Source of the DNA: Clavibacter michiganensis subsp. insidiosus | GTDB taxonomy: Bacteria > Actinomycetota > Actinomycetes > Actinomycetales > Microbacteriaceae | Direction of reading: 5' to 3' | Assembly (NCBI RefSeq): GCF_002240565.1 | Contig: NZ_MZMO01000001.1 | Location: forward strand, 2,728,001-2,792,000 | Length of the DNA: 64,000 bases | Shown here: positions 24,550-33,582 of the stretch, piece after piece | Layout of the letters: each line of letters opens with the position of its first letter | How positions within the stretch are numbered: the stretch's first letter is position 1 | Notes under the pieces: generated by a model | What the model saw: the letters and a program-made list of their open reading frames with translations, nothing else | Databases searched by the model: none | Told to the model about the DNA's origin: nothing | Position numbers and translations under genes: made by a program

Positions 24550-25868
24550 ACGGCGACCTCCTCCTCAACATCGTCCTGGTCGTCGTGTTCGTCCTCGTCG
24601 GCGGCGTGTTCGCCGCCACCGAGATGGCGCTCGTCACCCTCCGCGAAGGTCAGCTCAACGCCCTCGCCGCCCGCGGACGCCGCGGCGAGAAGGTGGCCGC
24701 GCTCGCCCGGAACCCCAACACCTTCCTCGCGGCCGTGCAGATCGGCGTGACCGTCGCCGGCTTCGCGTCCGCCGCGTACGGCGCCTCGTCGATCGCGCCG
24801 TCCGTGGTCCCGGTGCTCGAGTCGTGGGGCCTGGAGTCCGGCCTCGCGTCCACGATCGCGACGCTCCTGCTCACGCTGGTGATCGCCTACCTGTCGCTCG
24901 TGCTCGGCGAGCTGGCGCCCAAGCGCCTCGCCATCCAGCGCAACGCCGGCTTCGCGTACGGCGTCGCGCCCGTGCTGAACGGCTTCGCGGTCCTGATGCG
25001 CCCGGTGATCTGGCTGCTCTCCGCCTCGACGAACGTGGTCGTGCGCCTCCTCGGCGGCGACCCGCACAAGACCGGCGAGGAGATGAGCGAGGAGGAGCTC
25101 CGCGACATCGTCTCCAGCCACGAGGGCCTCCCCGACGACGAGCGCCGGATCCTCGACGACGTGCTCTCGCTCCGCCACCGCCAGCTCAGCGAGGTGATGA
25201 AGCCGCGGCCCGAGATCGCCGCGCTCGACGGCACCGGCACGGTCCGCGAGGCGGGGATCGACGTGCAGGACCGGCCGTACTCGCGCTACCCGGTCGTCGA
25301 CAAGACCATCGACGACGTCATCGGCTTCGTGCACGTGCGCGACCTCTACCAGGCCATCGCGGCGGATCCGGAGCGGCCCGTCTCCGAGATCCTCCGCCCG
25401 ATCCCGTACCTCCCGGCGACCGCGCGCGTGCTGCCGACGCTCACGATGATGCGCGCCGAGGGCCACCAGATCGCCGTGATCGTGGACGAGTACGGCGGCA
25501 CCGACGGCATCGTCACGCTCGAGGACCTCGTGGAGGAGGTCGTGGGCGAGATCTTCGACGAGTACGACACGGACTCGGCCGCGCGGGACCTCGCCGAGGA
25601 CGGCGGCACGATCGACGGCCGCCTCAACGTCCAGGACTTCGAGGAGGCGACGGGCGTGAAGCTGCCCGACTCCGCGTCGGACACGGTCGCGGGCTTCGTC
25701 ATCGAGAACCTCGGCCGGCTCGCGCAGGTCGGCGACACGGTCGAGGTCGACGGCGTGACCCTGCAGGTCACGGCGCTCGACCGGCGGCGGATCTCCGAGA
25801 TCCTCGTCGTGCCGCGCGAGGAGCCGACGACGGGCGAGGACGCGGAGACCCTCGGGTCCTCCAGTTGA
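24546..25868 (+). CDS. CorC/HlyC-type transporter (CNNM/DUF21, CBS pair, CorC_HlyC domain)
   Basis: 440 residues. An N-terminal DUF21 membrane domain (about 1-190; [32 protein letters not shown]) is followed by two CBS motifs (about 205-335; [32 protein letters not shown]) and a C-terminal CorC_HlyC transporter-associated domain (about 350-425). Known: such proteins act in Mg2+/Co2+ efflux or resistance. [20 protein letters not shown] is the diagnostic stretch near 315. The GTG start is chosen because it precedes the first TM segment directly and overlaps the leader ORF stop. Confidence 0.88.
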   Translation: MNGDLLLNIVLVVVFVLVGGVFAATEMALVTLREGQLNALAARGRRGEKVAALARNPNTFLAAVQIGVTVAGFASAAYGASSIAPSVVPVLESWGLESGLASTIATLLLTLVIAYLSLVLGELAPKRLAIQRNAGFAYGVAPVLNGFAVLMRPVIWLLSASTNVVVRLLGGDPHKTGEEMSEEELRDIVSSHEGLPDDERRILDDVLSLRHRQLSEVMKPRPEIAALDGTGTVREAGIDVQDRPYSRYPVVDKTIDDVIGFVHVRDLYQAIAADPERPVSEILRPIPYLPATARVLPTLTMMRAEGHQIAVIVDEYGGTDGIVTLEDLVEEVVGEIFDEYDTDSAARDLAEDGGTIDGRLNVQDFEEATGVKLPDSASDTVAGFVIENLGRLAQVGDTVEVDGVTLQVTALDRRRISEILVVPREEPTTGEDAETLGSSS

Positions 25869-25897
25869 TACTCGCTCACAATGTAGACAGTCTCTGT

Positions 25898-25949
25898 GCC
25901 TAGCTGTATGGGAGCGGGCGCACGTGCCTACGTGCCCATGCAGCTAGGC
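25898..25949. terminator. Large hairpin between convergent genes
   Basis: 15-bp arms GCCTAGCTGTATGGG (25898-25912) and CCCATGCAGCTAGGC (25935-25949), one T/G mismatch that can wobble-pair in RNA. The 22-nt loop contains a second stem CACGT/ACGTG. It lies 29 bp after the corC stop and 5 bp before the stop of the minus-strand HTH gene, so it could terminate both. Confidence 0.65.
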
Positions 25950-25954
25950 GGGCT

Positions 25955-26416
25955 TCACACGCGATCCGGTGACGGTGCCGCGTCGCCCATGGTGTGGAGG
26001 AGATACGACGCACGAATAGCAAGGGCGTACCTGGTGTCCGCTGCGACCTGCTGGGGATCGTGCAGGGAAGCTGCGACATCGGCGACATCGATTCCCGTCA
26101 GGGACGCTATGTTCGTCGGGGTCAACTGCAGCGTGTGCGTCAGCGTCTCGATGATTGATCGCAATCGGATGTCGTCGTCGATGTTCAGGCCCGCGGTCAG
26201 GCGTGCGACGAGTTGACTCACACGGGCCATCTCCTCGGCCGTGAGGAGCTTCGCACTCGAGGTGATGCCCGGCTCTTCTCCGGCCGAGGCACTCGTGAGT
26301 CGGAGGAGCAGAGCGTTCGAGATGCCGGTCACCGTCGATAACGAGCCGATGGAGATACGGCCCTCTGCAACGAGGCGACGCAATTCCGCCACTGTGTCCA
26401 ATGAATCAACGCTCAT
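25955..26416 (-). CDS. Protein with two helix-turn-helix-like segments
   Basis: 153 residues. Two HTH-like stretches are visible: ISIGSLSTVTGISNALLLRL (about 21-40) and LTPTNIASLTGIDVADVAAS (about 98-117), in an otherwise helical, neutral protein. AAGGAGAG gives a good ribosome-binding site for ATG 26416. It follows the exported-protein gene by 72 bp on the same strand and probably forms an operon with it. Base composition is clearly lower in GC than the flanks. A regulator for the pair is likely; no named family recognised. Confidence 0.7.
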   Translation of the reverse strand: MSVDSLDTVAELRRLVAEGRISIGSLSTVTGISNALLLRLTSASAGEEPGITSSAKLLTAEEMARVSQLVARLTAGLNIDDDIRLRSIIETLTHTLQLTPTNIASLTGIDVADVAASLHDPQQVAADTRYALAIRASYLLHTMGDAAPSPDRV

Positions 26417-26488
26417 GCGCTCTCCTTCCGAATTCGTCACACCAACAGAGTTTCGCAGGCGATCGCCGTGGTTCCGGTCGAGGCGCCG

Positions 26489-27073
26489 TCAGCAGCATGT
26501 GTACAAAGTGTTGTTGGGGCCAGTGGTCGCGACAGGGACCCCGGCAAAGAAGGCCTCGCCTGTGAGCGTGCCGGAGTACAGGTGGCCTGTCAATCGGCTC
26601 GTCGGCACGTCCCCCTCAAAGAAGAGGACGGGGGTCGAGCCCCCGCCGAATCCACTCGTGAGGTCAGTGACGCTGAACCTCCCGGCGAAGTTGGTGGCCG
26701 GGACAGACATGTCGACCGCGTAATGGTATACGCCTCTGTTCGCAGTGACAGTGATCGTCCCGGAATCCCCGGGATAGACGACATCTGACGAGATCGTGCC
26801 CGACGTGCCTGCGATGCTCGTCATCCTGTATGTGACGCTCTCTCCCTCGTGGAGAGTGGTTGTCGCGCTTCCGACGGTCACGTTGTACAGGTCGGAGGTA
26901 GGAGACTCTGCGGCCATTGCGGAGGGTGTCACCGCGCCGATGAATAGAAGCGACAAGATCATCGCGAGGACGACCGACCCCCTTCGTCTGGGCCGCCCTC
27001 GTTCGAAGGAGCGAGCATGGAGGCCGAGCTCTTCATCAGGGTGACCGCTGGCGTGTTCGGAGTTCTTTGACAT
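26489..27073 (-). CDS. Exported protein of unknown function, low-GC insert
   Basis: 194 residues. A long charged N region (RSFERGRPRRRG, about 22-33) precedes a hydrophobic signal segment SVVLAMILSLLFIGAVTPSA and a cleavage site AMA-AES (near 55). The mature part is a Thr/Ser/Gly-rich beta-type domain (TSDLYNVTVGSATTTLHEGE... in part) ending in Asn-Thr-Leu-Tyr-Thr-Cys-Cys; the two C-terminal Cys are the only ones in the mature chain apart from none elsewhere I can see. AAAAGG lies upstream of ATG 27073. No family recognised; secretion is supported by the signal sequence only. Confidence 0.7.
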   Translation of the reverse strand: MSKNSEHASGHPDEELGLHARSFERGRPRRRGSVVLAMILSLLFIGAVTPSAMAAESPTSDLYNVTVGSATTTLHEGESVTYRMTSIAGTSGTISSDVVYPGDSGTITVTANRGVYHYAVDMSVPATNFAGRFSVTDLTSGFGGGSTPVLFFEGDVPTSRLTGHLYSGTLTGEAFFAGVPVATTGPNNTLYTCC

Positions 27074-27333
27074 GATTGCCTTTTGTGGCAGCTGAGAACC
27101 GCAACGCCGCGGTTCGGCAGCGACGGTACGCCTCCGGGCAGGACCGCTCGCGGATCATGCACAAGATGACCTGGTGAACGCTTCACGGGCGTTGACAGGA
27201 ACCCCGCCCGTCGATGTGCTGGCCATGGCCTCTCACGCGCGCCATGTAAGCCCCTGATGTCGAGGCAGCAGCTCGCCGCCAGCCCCTGGTGGCGACGATC
27301 CTGATTCATCAAGATCTAGAGCGGACGCGACAG
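27074..27333. other. Intergenic region upstream of the exported-protein gene
   Basis: 260 bp of mixed composition between the low-GC insert and phzF-like. It should hold the promoter of the minus-strand pair, but I cannot pick a convincing -35/-10 pair. No gene or repeat seen. Confidence 0.3.
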
Positions 27334-28068
27334 TCAGGGCAGCGGCATCACGCGGTCGTGCACCGAGCGGCCGCCGACCTCGGCCCGGCCGTCGGCGAGC
27401 AGGCGCGTGACGAGCACGCTGCCGCGGCCCTGGGTGATGCGGAGGTCGCGGCCGAGGCGCGCCGTGAGCCGGAGCGCAGCGGATCCCGTCGCCTCGTCCT
27501 CGGGGACGCCGAGCGCGGGGGCGAACATGCGCGCCCGCACCTCGCCCGCGGCCTCGTCCGTCCAGGCCCAGGCGTAGAGGTGGTCGACCCAGGGGTCCAC
27601 GGCGTGGGCGACGAGGCCGCGGAGCGCGTCGGCTGTCGGGTGCTCCTGCCACGTGAACTCCGGGCCCCAGTCGGGATCGGCGGTGACGCGCACCTCGTCG
27701 CCGGCGCGGGCGACGCGCACGATCCCGGCGGGCACGCGCAGGTGGTCGGCCGGCACGCCGCGCGCCGCCAGCCACCAGGCGGTGCCGACGGTCGGGTGCC
27801 CGGCGAAGGCCAGCTCCCGCGCGGGCGTGAGGATGCGGATCGACGCGCCCCGCGGATCCGCGCCCGGCGCATCCACCGCGTCGACGAACACCGTCTCGCT
27901 GAAGCCGAGCGCCTGTGCGATCGCGAGCTCCCGACCGTCGGTGCGCGGCGAGGCGAGCACGATCCCGAGCTCGTTGCCGTGCCGCCCGTCCGCGTCCGCG
28001 AAGACCCGCACCACGTGCACCTCATCCGGCCGCACGCCGTCGATCGCGACGCCCGGACGCTCCGTCAC
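27334..28068 (-). CDS. PhzF-family isomerase/epimerase-like protein
   Basis: 244 residues with the two-lobed diaminopimelate-epimerase-like fold of PhzF: N-terminal VVRVFADADGRHGNELGIVL, the catalytic-Glu motif GFSETVFV (Glu58), AFAGHPTVGTAWWL in the first lobe, and DEATGSAALRLTARLG with GRGSVLVTR in the second. Family enzymes act as isomerases on chorismate-derived or other small acids; most chromosomal members have no known substrate. The GTG start overlaps the DUF1206 stop (GTGA), making it the last gene of a three-gene operon. Confidence 0.85.
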   Translation of the reverse strand: MTERPGVAIDGVRPDEVHVVRVFADADGRHGNELGIVLASPRTDGRELAIAQALGFSETVFVDAVDAPGADPRGASIRILTPARELAFAGHPTVGTAWWLAARGVPADHLRVPAGIVRVARAGDEVRVTADPDWGPEFTWQEHPTADALRGLVAHAVDPWVDHLYAWAWTDEAAGEVRARMFAPALGVPEDEATGSAALRLTARLGRDLRITQGRGSVLVTRLLADGRAEVGGRSVHDRVMPLP

Positions 28069-28862
28069 AGCTTCGCGTAGCGCGCGCGGGCGCCGCAGTA
28101 CAGGCCGTACGCGATGAGGCCGAGGCCCGTGATCGCGAGCACGGCGACGCCCGCGGGCAGCCCCGCGAGCGACTGGAGCGCGCCGTCGAGACCCGTGGCG
28201 CGGCTCGGGTCGGCCGTGACCGCGCCGACGACGAACAGCACGCCGACCGCGACGAGCGCGACGCCCTTGGCGACGTAGCCCGCGACGCCGAGCGCCGTGA
28301 TGCCGCGCCCGAGCGACCCCGCCGGCACGGCCAGGTCCTCGCGGAAGCGCTTCGTCGCGCCCTTGAACCCGAAGTAGACGCCGACCGCGACGACGGCGAG
28401 CCCGAGGACCACGAGCAGCACGACGCCGCCGGGAGCCTCGAGGAGCCGCGCGCTGATGGACTGCGTCTGCTCGGAGGAGTCGCTGGATCCGCCCGTCGCG
28501 AAGCGCAGCGCGGTGGCCGCGATCGCCAGGTACGCGACGGCCTTGCCGAGCTCCTTGGCGCGCGCCGCCCAGGTGCGCTTGGCGTCCTCGCCGCGCGCGA
28601 GCACGGTCTCGACGAGCTGCCAGAGGCCGAGCCCGAGGAGGCCGACCACGACGATCCAGAGGAGCACGCGTCCGCCGGGCGAACCCGCGATGGAGCCGAG
28701 CGCGCCGGACTGGTCGGCCTCGCCGCCGCCGCCCGTCGCGAGGCGGAACGCGACCACGCCGATCAGCAGGTGCAGCAGGCCGTTGACCGCGTGCCCGAGG
28801 CGCGCGGCCACGGCGAAGCCGGGCGAGCGCTGGAGGCTCGACGCGGCGCCGGTGGCGCTCAT
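28065..28862 (-). CDS. DUF1206 membrane protein
   Basis: 265 residues with six TM segments in three internal repeats of about 80 residues; each repeat starts with a hydrophobic HAVNGLLHLLIGVVAFRLA-like pair, as in DUF1206. GGGGEADQSGALGSIAGSPGG (in part) is the typical loop between the first two helices. Between AI-2E and PhzF genes, with ATGA and GTGA overlaps at its ends. Function unknown. Confidence 0.85.
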   Translation of the reverse strand: MSATGAASSLQRSPGFAVAARLGHAVNGLLHLLIGVVAFRLATGGGGEADQSGALGSIAGSPGGRVLLWIVVVGLLGLGLWQLVETVLARGEDAKRTWAARAKELGKAVAYLAIAATALRFATGGSSDSSEQTQSISARLLEAPGGVVLLVVLGLAVVAVGVYFGFKGATKRFREDLAVPAGSLGRGITALGVAGYVAKGVALVAVGVLFVVGAVTADPSRATGLDGALQSLAGLPAGVAVLAITGLGLIAYGLYCGARARYAKL

Positions 28863-30016
28863 CGCTCGGCGCGGGTGGTGGTGGCGGTGCGGCCCGTGAG
28901 CCTCGCGGTGAGGCCGCGCGCCGCCTTCCTCACGGGTTCGAGCGGCGCAGGTGCCGGCGGCTCTGGCTCCTCCTCGTCGGGCTCCATGATGATCTTCCAT
29001 GCCGTCCAGGCGACCGCGGTGAGCGGCACCGACAGGATCGCGCCGACGATCCCGCCGAGGATCGTGCCGGCGGTCAATGCCAGCAGCACCACGAGGCCGT
29101 GCAGCTTGAGGGCATTGCCGAGCACGACGGGCTGCAGGAAGTTCCCCTCGAGCTGGTTCACGATGATCACGATGGCGACGACGATGATCGCCGTCGTCAG
29201 GTCATTGGTCACGAGCGCGACGAGCGCCGCGAGGATGCCCGCGACGGTCGCGCCGACGATCGGCACGAACGCGCCGATGAAGACCACGAGCGACAGCGGC
29301 AGCGCCAGCGGCACGCCGAGGATGAACAGGCCCGCCCCGATGAACACCGTGTCGACCAGCGCAACCGTCGCCGTGCCGCGGATGTAGCCGCCGAGCACCT
29401 TCGAGCCCTCGTGGCCCACGCGCACGGCGCGCTTCCGGCCGCGGCCGCGGAACGGGCGGATGAAGAAGGCCCAGATCTGCGGCCCGTCCTTGACGAAGTA
29501 GAAGAAGACGACGAGCCCGAGGATCGCGCCGGTGACGACCTCGGCGGCGGCGGAGACGCCCGCGATGGCGCCGGAGCCGAACTGGCTGCTGGTGAGGAAG
29601 TCCACGGCCTGCTGGCGGAAGGAGTCGATCTGCGCCGAGTCGATCGGCAGCCCGCCCTCCTGGATGAACGCCTGCAGCTGGTCGACGCCCTCGCTCGTGG
29701 CCTTCACGAGCGTCGGCCACTGGCTCTGCACGCCGAAGACCACGGCCGTGATCGCCCCGCCGAAGAGCACGAGGCCCGTGAGGAGCGCGATGGCCGCGGC
29801 GAGCGCGTCGGGGACGCCACGGCGCTCCATCCACAGCACCATCGGCCGCACGGCGCAGGCGAGGATCAGCGCGATGATCACCGGGATCACGACGAGCTTG
29901 AGCGAGATGGCGGCGTACACGATCGCGATGGCGACCACGAGGACCGCCAGGATCTGCACGCAGCGGATGGAGAGGCGGCCGAGCTTGTCCTGCCAGACGG
30001 ACTGCGGGGTGGTCAT
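28859..30016 (-). CDS. AI-2E family transporter
   Basis: 385 residues from ATG 30016, with about eight TM segments: a pair at 16-55, then 70-92, a large soluble loop (95-150), 155-175, and a C-terminal block 225-350 with family stretches FVPIVGATVAGILAALVAL and LEGNFLQPVVLGNALKLH (about 300-318). The tail is acidic then basic. Known: the family includes TqsA-type autoinducer exporters and Na+/H+ antiporters, so substrate is open. The start is set by TAGGGT 7 nt upstream rather than a start three codons earlier. First gene of the AI-2E-DUF1206-PhzF operon. Confidence 0.85.
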   Translation of the reverse strand: MTTPQSVWQDKLGRLSIRCVQILAVLVVAIAIVYAAISLKLVVIPVIIALILACAVRPMVLWMERRGVPDALAAAIALLTGLVLFGGAITAVVFGVQSQWPTLVKATSEGVDQLQAFIQEGGLPIDSAQIDSFRQQAVDFLTSSQFGSGAIAGVSAAAEVVTGAILGLVVFFYFVKDGPQIWAFFIRPFRGRGRKRAVRVGHEGSKVLGGYIRGTATVALVDTVFIGAGLFILGVPLALPLSLVVFIGAFVPIVGATVAGILAALVALVTNDLTTAIIVVAIVIIVNQLEGNFLQPVVLGNALKLHGLVVLLALTAGTILGGIVGAILSVPLTAVAWTAWKIIMEPDEEEPEPPAPAPLEPVRKAARGLTARLTGRTATTTRAER

Positions 30017-30023
30017 GCGCTCC

Positions 30024-30029
30024 ACCCTA
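30024..30029 (-). promoter_or_regulatory. -10 hexamer TAGGGT (leaderless)
   Basis: 7 nt upstream of ATG 30016 on the minus strand; identical to the purD hexamer. Confidence 0.55.
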
Positions 30030-30090
30030 CGGGCGGGCGGGCCGCGCGACCGGGCCGCGGCCGGGCCCGGACACCCCCGTGACCGGCCGA

Positions 30091-30096
30091 TACCCT
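30091..30096 (+). promoter_or_regulatory. -10 hexamer TACCCT (leaderless)
   Basis: 6 nt upstream of ATG 30103; argues against the longer in-frame start at 30079. Confidence 0.55.
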
Positions 30097-30102
30097 CGAC
30101 CC

Positions 30103-30678
30103 ATGGGACCCCGCCTCTCCGTCGTCCGCGAGGGCGCGCTCGACGTCGCCGACCACGAGGGGATCGCGGCGCTCCTGGCCCGCGCCTTCCCCGACTTCGC
30201 CGCGGGCTACGCCGGTGCGCGCAGCTGGGCGGGCGCGCAGCCCGAGCTGCGGATCCTCGTGCACGACGGCGACGAGCTCGTGGCGCACGCGGGTCTCCGG
30301 CGCGTGTTCGTGGAGCTGGGTGACGGTGAGGGCGACCCGGCCGACGACCTGCTCATGGGATCCACCGGCATGGTCGCCGTGCACCCGGAGCGGCAGGGGC
30401 AGGGCCTCGGCACGCTGCTCGCCGACGGGATCCGCGGCGCGCTCGCCCGCCTCGCCGTCCCGTTCGGCCTCCTCGAGACGGGCGCGGACACCACCGGGTA
30501 CTACGCGCGCCACGGCTGGATCCCGCTCCCCGACCGCACCGGCCACTACAACGGCTTCACCCTGCTGGGCGCCGCCGAGGTCGTGCACCAGGACCACGGC
30601 TGGATGATCCTGCCCGTCACCTCCCCCGCCGACGCGTTCCCCGCGGGCGACCTGCACGTGAACGGACAGCTGGTGTGA
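30103..30678 (+). CDS. GNAT-family N-acetyltransferase
   Basis: 191 residues. The acetyl-CoA-binding P-loop is VHPERQGQGLGTLL (about 92-105), with GSTGMV before it and LETGADTTGYYARHGW (about 124-139) as the following GNAT strand-helix. The shape resembles aminoglycoside 2'-N- or NodA-like acetyltransferases, but the family is too wide to assign a substrate. GTGA overlap links it to a second GNAT gene, an arrangement suggesting co-expression from the leaderless promoter. Confidence 0.82.
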   Translation: MGPRLSVVREGALDVADHEGIAALLARAFPDFAAGYAGARSWAGAQPELRILVHDGDELVAHAGLRRVFVELGDGEGDPADDLLMGSTGMVAVHPERQGQGLGTLLADGIRGALARLAVPFGLLETGADTTGYYARHGWIPLPDRTGHYNGFTLLGAAEVVHQDHGWMILPVTSPADAFPAGDLHVNGQLV

Positions 30679-31196
30679 GCGCGCCCCGGGCCGTGATCCG
30701 ACGCGTGCGCGCCGAGGACTGGCGCGAGTACCGCACCCTTCGTCTCGTGATGCTCGAGGACACCCCGCTCGCCTACCTCGAGACGCTGGAGACGGCGCGG
30801 GCCCTGAAGGAGTCGGATTGGCGTGCCCGCACCGCGCGCTCCGAGCAGCCGGGGAGCACGGCCTACGTCGCCGTCGAGCGCGCGACCGGCCGCTGGCTCG
30901 GCGCGATGAACGCGTTCGTGGCGGCCGACCGCACGCGCGTGATGCTCGTGAGCGTCTACATCACCCCGGACGCCCGGGGTCGCGCCGCGGGCGTCACCGA
31001 CCTGCTCCTCGACGCCGTGATCGCCTGGGCTCGCGACCGCCCGGACGCGCAGGCGCTCCGCCTCGAGGTGCACGAGGACAACGCGCGCGCACGCGCATAC
31101 TACGAGCGCCGCGGCTTCGCGCTCACGGGCCGCAGCGTGCCGTACGCGCTGGACCGCACGCAGAAGGACCTGGAGATGGAGCTGCCGCTCGCCTGA
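30675..31196 (+). CDS. GNAT-family N-acetyltransferase
   Basis: 173 residues starting at GTG inside the stop of the preceding GNAT gene. Motif A is VSVYITPDARGRAAGVTDLL (about 95-114; R-G-R-A-A-G in place of the usual Q-x-x-G-x-G/A) and LRLEVHEDNARARAYYERRG (about 134-153) is the standard motif B/C of RimI-like enzymes. The N-terminal half (RVRAEDWREYRTLRLVMLED) is typical of small-molecule GNATs. Substrate unknown. Confidence 0.82.
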   Translation: MSAPRAVIRRVRAEDWREYRTLRLVMLEDTPLAYLETLETARALKESDWRARTARSEQPGSTAYVAVERATGRWLGAMNAFVAADRTRVMLVSVYITPDARGRAAGVTDLLLDAVIAWARDRPDAQALRLEVHEDNARARAYYERRGFALTGRSVPYALDRTQKDLEMELPLA

Positions 31197-31286
31197 CCGC
31201 GCCGAGCTGGCGAGAGACGAACGCATGCCCCTCGGACTGGGTGCGCGTTCGATTTCGAAATGGCTCCTGCGGGAAGAACTCGTCCC

Positions 31287-31292
31287 TAACCT
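31287..31292 (+). promoter_or_regulatory. -10 hexamer TAACCT (leaderless)
   Basis: 6 nt upstream of ATG 31299; no ribosome-binding site. Confidence 0.5.
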
Positions 31293-31298
31293 CAGGGC

Positions 31299-31883
31299 AT
31301 GGCTGACACGAAGCAGACCAAGACCATCGGCGAACACTACGTCGCAGCGGAGCTCGCTCGACGCGGCTGGGCACCTGCAATGACTCGGGACGGTATCGCC
31401 CGAACAGACATCCTGGCGGTGAAAGCAGATGATGCACGTCGCCAGATGATCGAGGTACAGGTGAAGGCTGCGAGAGGACCTCGATTCGAGCGCATCAGCT
31501 GGCCCCTGGGACTCAAGTCCCAAGAACCCGCCAAGCAGGATGGCGAGTTCTTCGTCCTCGTCGCGATTCCTGATGACGAGGCGCTGATGCCTCGTTACTT
31601 CGTGGTTCCCCGCGATCACATCGCAGCGGCCGCCTACATGGCACATCAAGATTGGCTTCTCGACCCGTTGGCCAAAGCAGGCAAACGCAACGCCACCGTT
31701 GCGCGGTCGCGTGTATCCGTACCGACGTTCGAGCGGTACGAGGGCCGCTGGGATCTCCTCGAATCCGGGCAGTCCTCCGCACCCGTACTCCTCGACGGAA
31801 GATTTCACGCGCTCGCGTCTGATCCGCGAGTCGGTCTCCCTCCGGCGCATCCATGGCACGACAAGTTGCCGACCTGGGACTGA
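31299..31883 (+). CDS. Orphan PD-(D/E)XK nuclease-like protein
   Basis: 194 residues. The N-terminal part has the restriction-endonuclease-like pattern: Glu12 in a first helix (GEHYVAAELARRGW), Asp37 (RTDILAVKAD) and Gln54-x-Lys56 in MIEVQVKAA, i.e. the QxK variant of the PD-(D/E)XK site. The rest (FFVLVAIPDD, RYFVVPRDH) resembles DUF4365-type or Hjc-like domains. No methyltransferase or helicase partner is adjacent. GC is lower than in neighbours, suggesting acquisition. DNA cleavage is inference from the fold; repair or defence roles are both open. Confidence 0.65.
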   Translation: MADTKQTKTIGEHYVAAELARRGWAPAMTRDGIARTDILAVKADDARRQMIEVQVKAARGPRFERISWPLGLKSQEPAKQDGEFFVLVAIPDDEALMPRYFVVPRDHIAAAAYMAHQDWLLDPLAKAGKRNATVARSRVSVPTFERYEGRWDLLESGQSSAPVLLDGRFHALASDPRVGLPPAHPWHDKLPTWD

Positions 31884-31908
31884 GGTCTTCCCGATCTCTG
31901 GTGACACG

Positions 31909-31945
31909 ACGACGCCCGCCCCCTCACCGAGGGGACGGGCGTCGT
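31909..31945. terminator. Long bidirectional hairpin between convergent genes
   Basis: ACGACGCCCG (31909-31918) pairs with CGGGCGTCGT (31936-31945); the inner CCCCTC/GAGGGG (31920-31925 / 31929-31934) closes on a 3-nt loop. Sixteen pairs with one internal mismatch. Confidence 0.75.
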
Positions 31946-31975
31946 GTCGTTCGATCAGCGGGTCACCGCCGCGGC

Positions 31976-33505
31976 TCAGTGAGCCGCGACACCGACCTCC
32001 TCGGCGTCGCGCGTCGGGCCGGGGGTGGCCTCGGCGACGGGCGCGTCGCCGGCGAGCGGCGGCAGGCCCGCGGCGACGGCCGCACCGAGCCAGCCGTCCA
32101 CGTTCGTCCAGTACTGGATGACGCGGGCGCGCAGCTCGGCCGTGGTGACCTTGCTCACGTGGCCTACGATGTTGCCGACGAGGCGCTCGCGCTGCGCGTC
32201 GTCCATCGACTCGTTGACGAGCATGCGGGCCTGGACGAAGTCGTCGTCCTCGGCGTGCAGCGTGGCGGCCGCGCGGACGAGCTCGCCGTCCTGCTCCCAG
32301 CCGGCGCTCTCGGCGGCGCGGGCGGGATCCGCGTGCGCGCCACCGTGCGAGTTGGGCGCGTAGACCGGCGTGCCGGCGTCCTGGAACGTGTAGCGCCCCT
32401 GGCCGTCCTTCGAGTAGCTGTGCACGGGCGACTTCGGCGCGTTCACCGGCAGCTGCGCGTGGTTGGTGCCCACGCGGTAGCGGTGCGCGTCGGCGTAGCT
32501 GAAGATGCGCGCGAGGAGCATCTTGTCGGGGCTGGTCTGGATCCCGGGCACGAAGTTCGACGGCGCGAACGCGGCCTGCTCGATCTGCGCGAAGTAGTTC
32601 TCCGGGTTGCGGTTCAGGGTCATGGTGCCGACCTCGATGCGCGGGTAGTCCTTCTGCGACCAGACCTTGGTGAGGTCGAACGGGTTGAACCGGTACGACT
32701 TCGCCTCCTCGTAGGGCATGATCTGCACCTCGAGCTTCCACTCCGGGTAGTCGCCGCGGTCGATGGCCTCGGTGAGGTCGCGGATGTGGAAGTCGGCGTC
32801 CTCTCCCGCGATCTGGTCGGCCTGCTCCTGCTTGAGGATCTCGATGCCCTGCTGGGTCTTGAAGTGGTACTTCACCCAGAAGCGCTCGCCGGCCGCGTTG
32901 ATCCACTGGTAGGTGTGCGAGCCGAAGCCGTCCATGTGGCGCCACGAACTCGGCAGGCCGCGGTCACCCATGAGCCACGTGACCTGGTGGGCGGACTCGG
33001 GCGAGAGCGTCCAGAAGTCCCACTGCATGTCGTGGTCGCGGAGGTGCGAGCCCGGCAGGCGCTTCTGCGAGCGGATGAAGTCGGGGAACTTGATCCCGTC
33101 GCGGATGAAGAAGACGGGCGTGTTGTTGCCGACGAGGTCGTAGTTGCCCTCGTCCGTGTAGAACTTCAGCGCGAAGCCGCGGGGGTCGCGCCACGTGTCG
33201 GGGCTGCCCTGCTCGCCGGCGACGGTGGAGAAGCGCGCGAGCATCTCGACCTCGGCGCCGGGCTGGAAGAGGGAGGCGCGGGTGTACGCGCTCACGTCGC
33301 CCGTGACGCGGAAGGTGCCGAACGCCCCGCCGCCCTTGGCGTGGACGACGCGCTCCGGGATGCGCTCGCGGTTGAACTGCGCGAGCTTCTCGACGAGGTA
33401 GTGGTCGTGAAGCGGGATGGCGCCGTCGGGCCCGACGGAGAGCGAGTGCTCGTCGCTGGCGACCGGGGCGCCGGAGTCGGTGGTCGTGTACTTCTGGTCG
33501 GTCAT
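31976..33505 (-). CDS. katA: Monofunctional heme catalase
   Basis: 509 residues, clade-3 small-subunit size. Distal His55 ([12 protein letters not shown]), distal Asn128 ([10 protein letters not shown]) and the heme-ligand Tyr338 in [14 protein letters not shown] are all present, as is FDLTKVW. Removes hydrogen peroxide in the cytoplasm. AGGAGA stands 7 nt before the ATG. A Fur-family regulator gene lies just upstream on the same strand (77 bp), a usual partner that represses catalase. Ends at a strong bidirectional hairpin. Confidence 0.95.
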   Translation of the reverse strand: MTDQKYTTTDSGAPVASDEHSLSVGPDGAIPLHDHYLVEKLAQFNRERIPERVVHAKGGGAFGTFRVTGDVSAYTRASLFQPGAEVEMLARFSTVAGEQGSPDTWRDPRGFALKFYTDEGNYDLVGNNTPVFFIRDGIKFPDFIRSQKRLPGSHLRDHDMQWDFWTLSPESAHQVTWLMGDRGLPSSWRHMDGFGSHTYQWINAAGERFWVKYHFKTQQGIEILKQEQADQIAGEDADFHIRDLTEAIDRGDYPEWKLEVQIMPYEEAKSYRFNPFDLTKVWSQKDYPRIEVGTMTLNRNPENYFAQIEQAAFAPSNFVPGIQTSPDKMLLARIFSYADAHRYRVGTNHAQLPVNAPKSPVHSYSKDGQGRYTFQDAGTPVYAPNSHGGAHADPARAAESAGWEQDGELVRAAATLHAEDDDFVQARMLVNESMDDAQRERLVGNIVGHVSKVTTAELRARVIQYWTNVDGWLGAAVAAGLPPLAGDAPVAEATPGPTRDAEEVGVAAH

Positions 33506-33582
33506 GGTGTTTCTCCTGTCAGCGGTGGAACGGGGAGGTGCTGGCTCGGGTGATCGGCCGAGGGGCGGGCCGGTGACGACCG

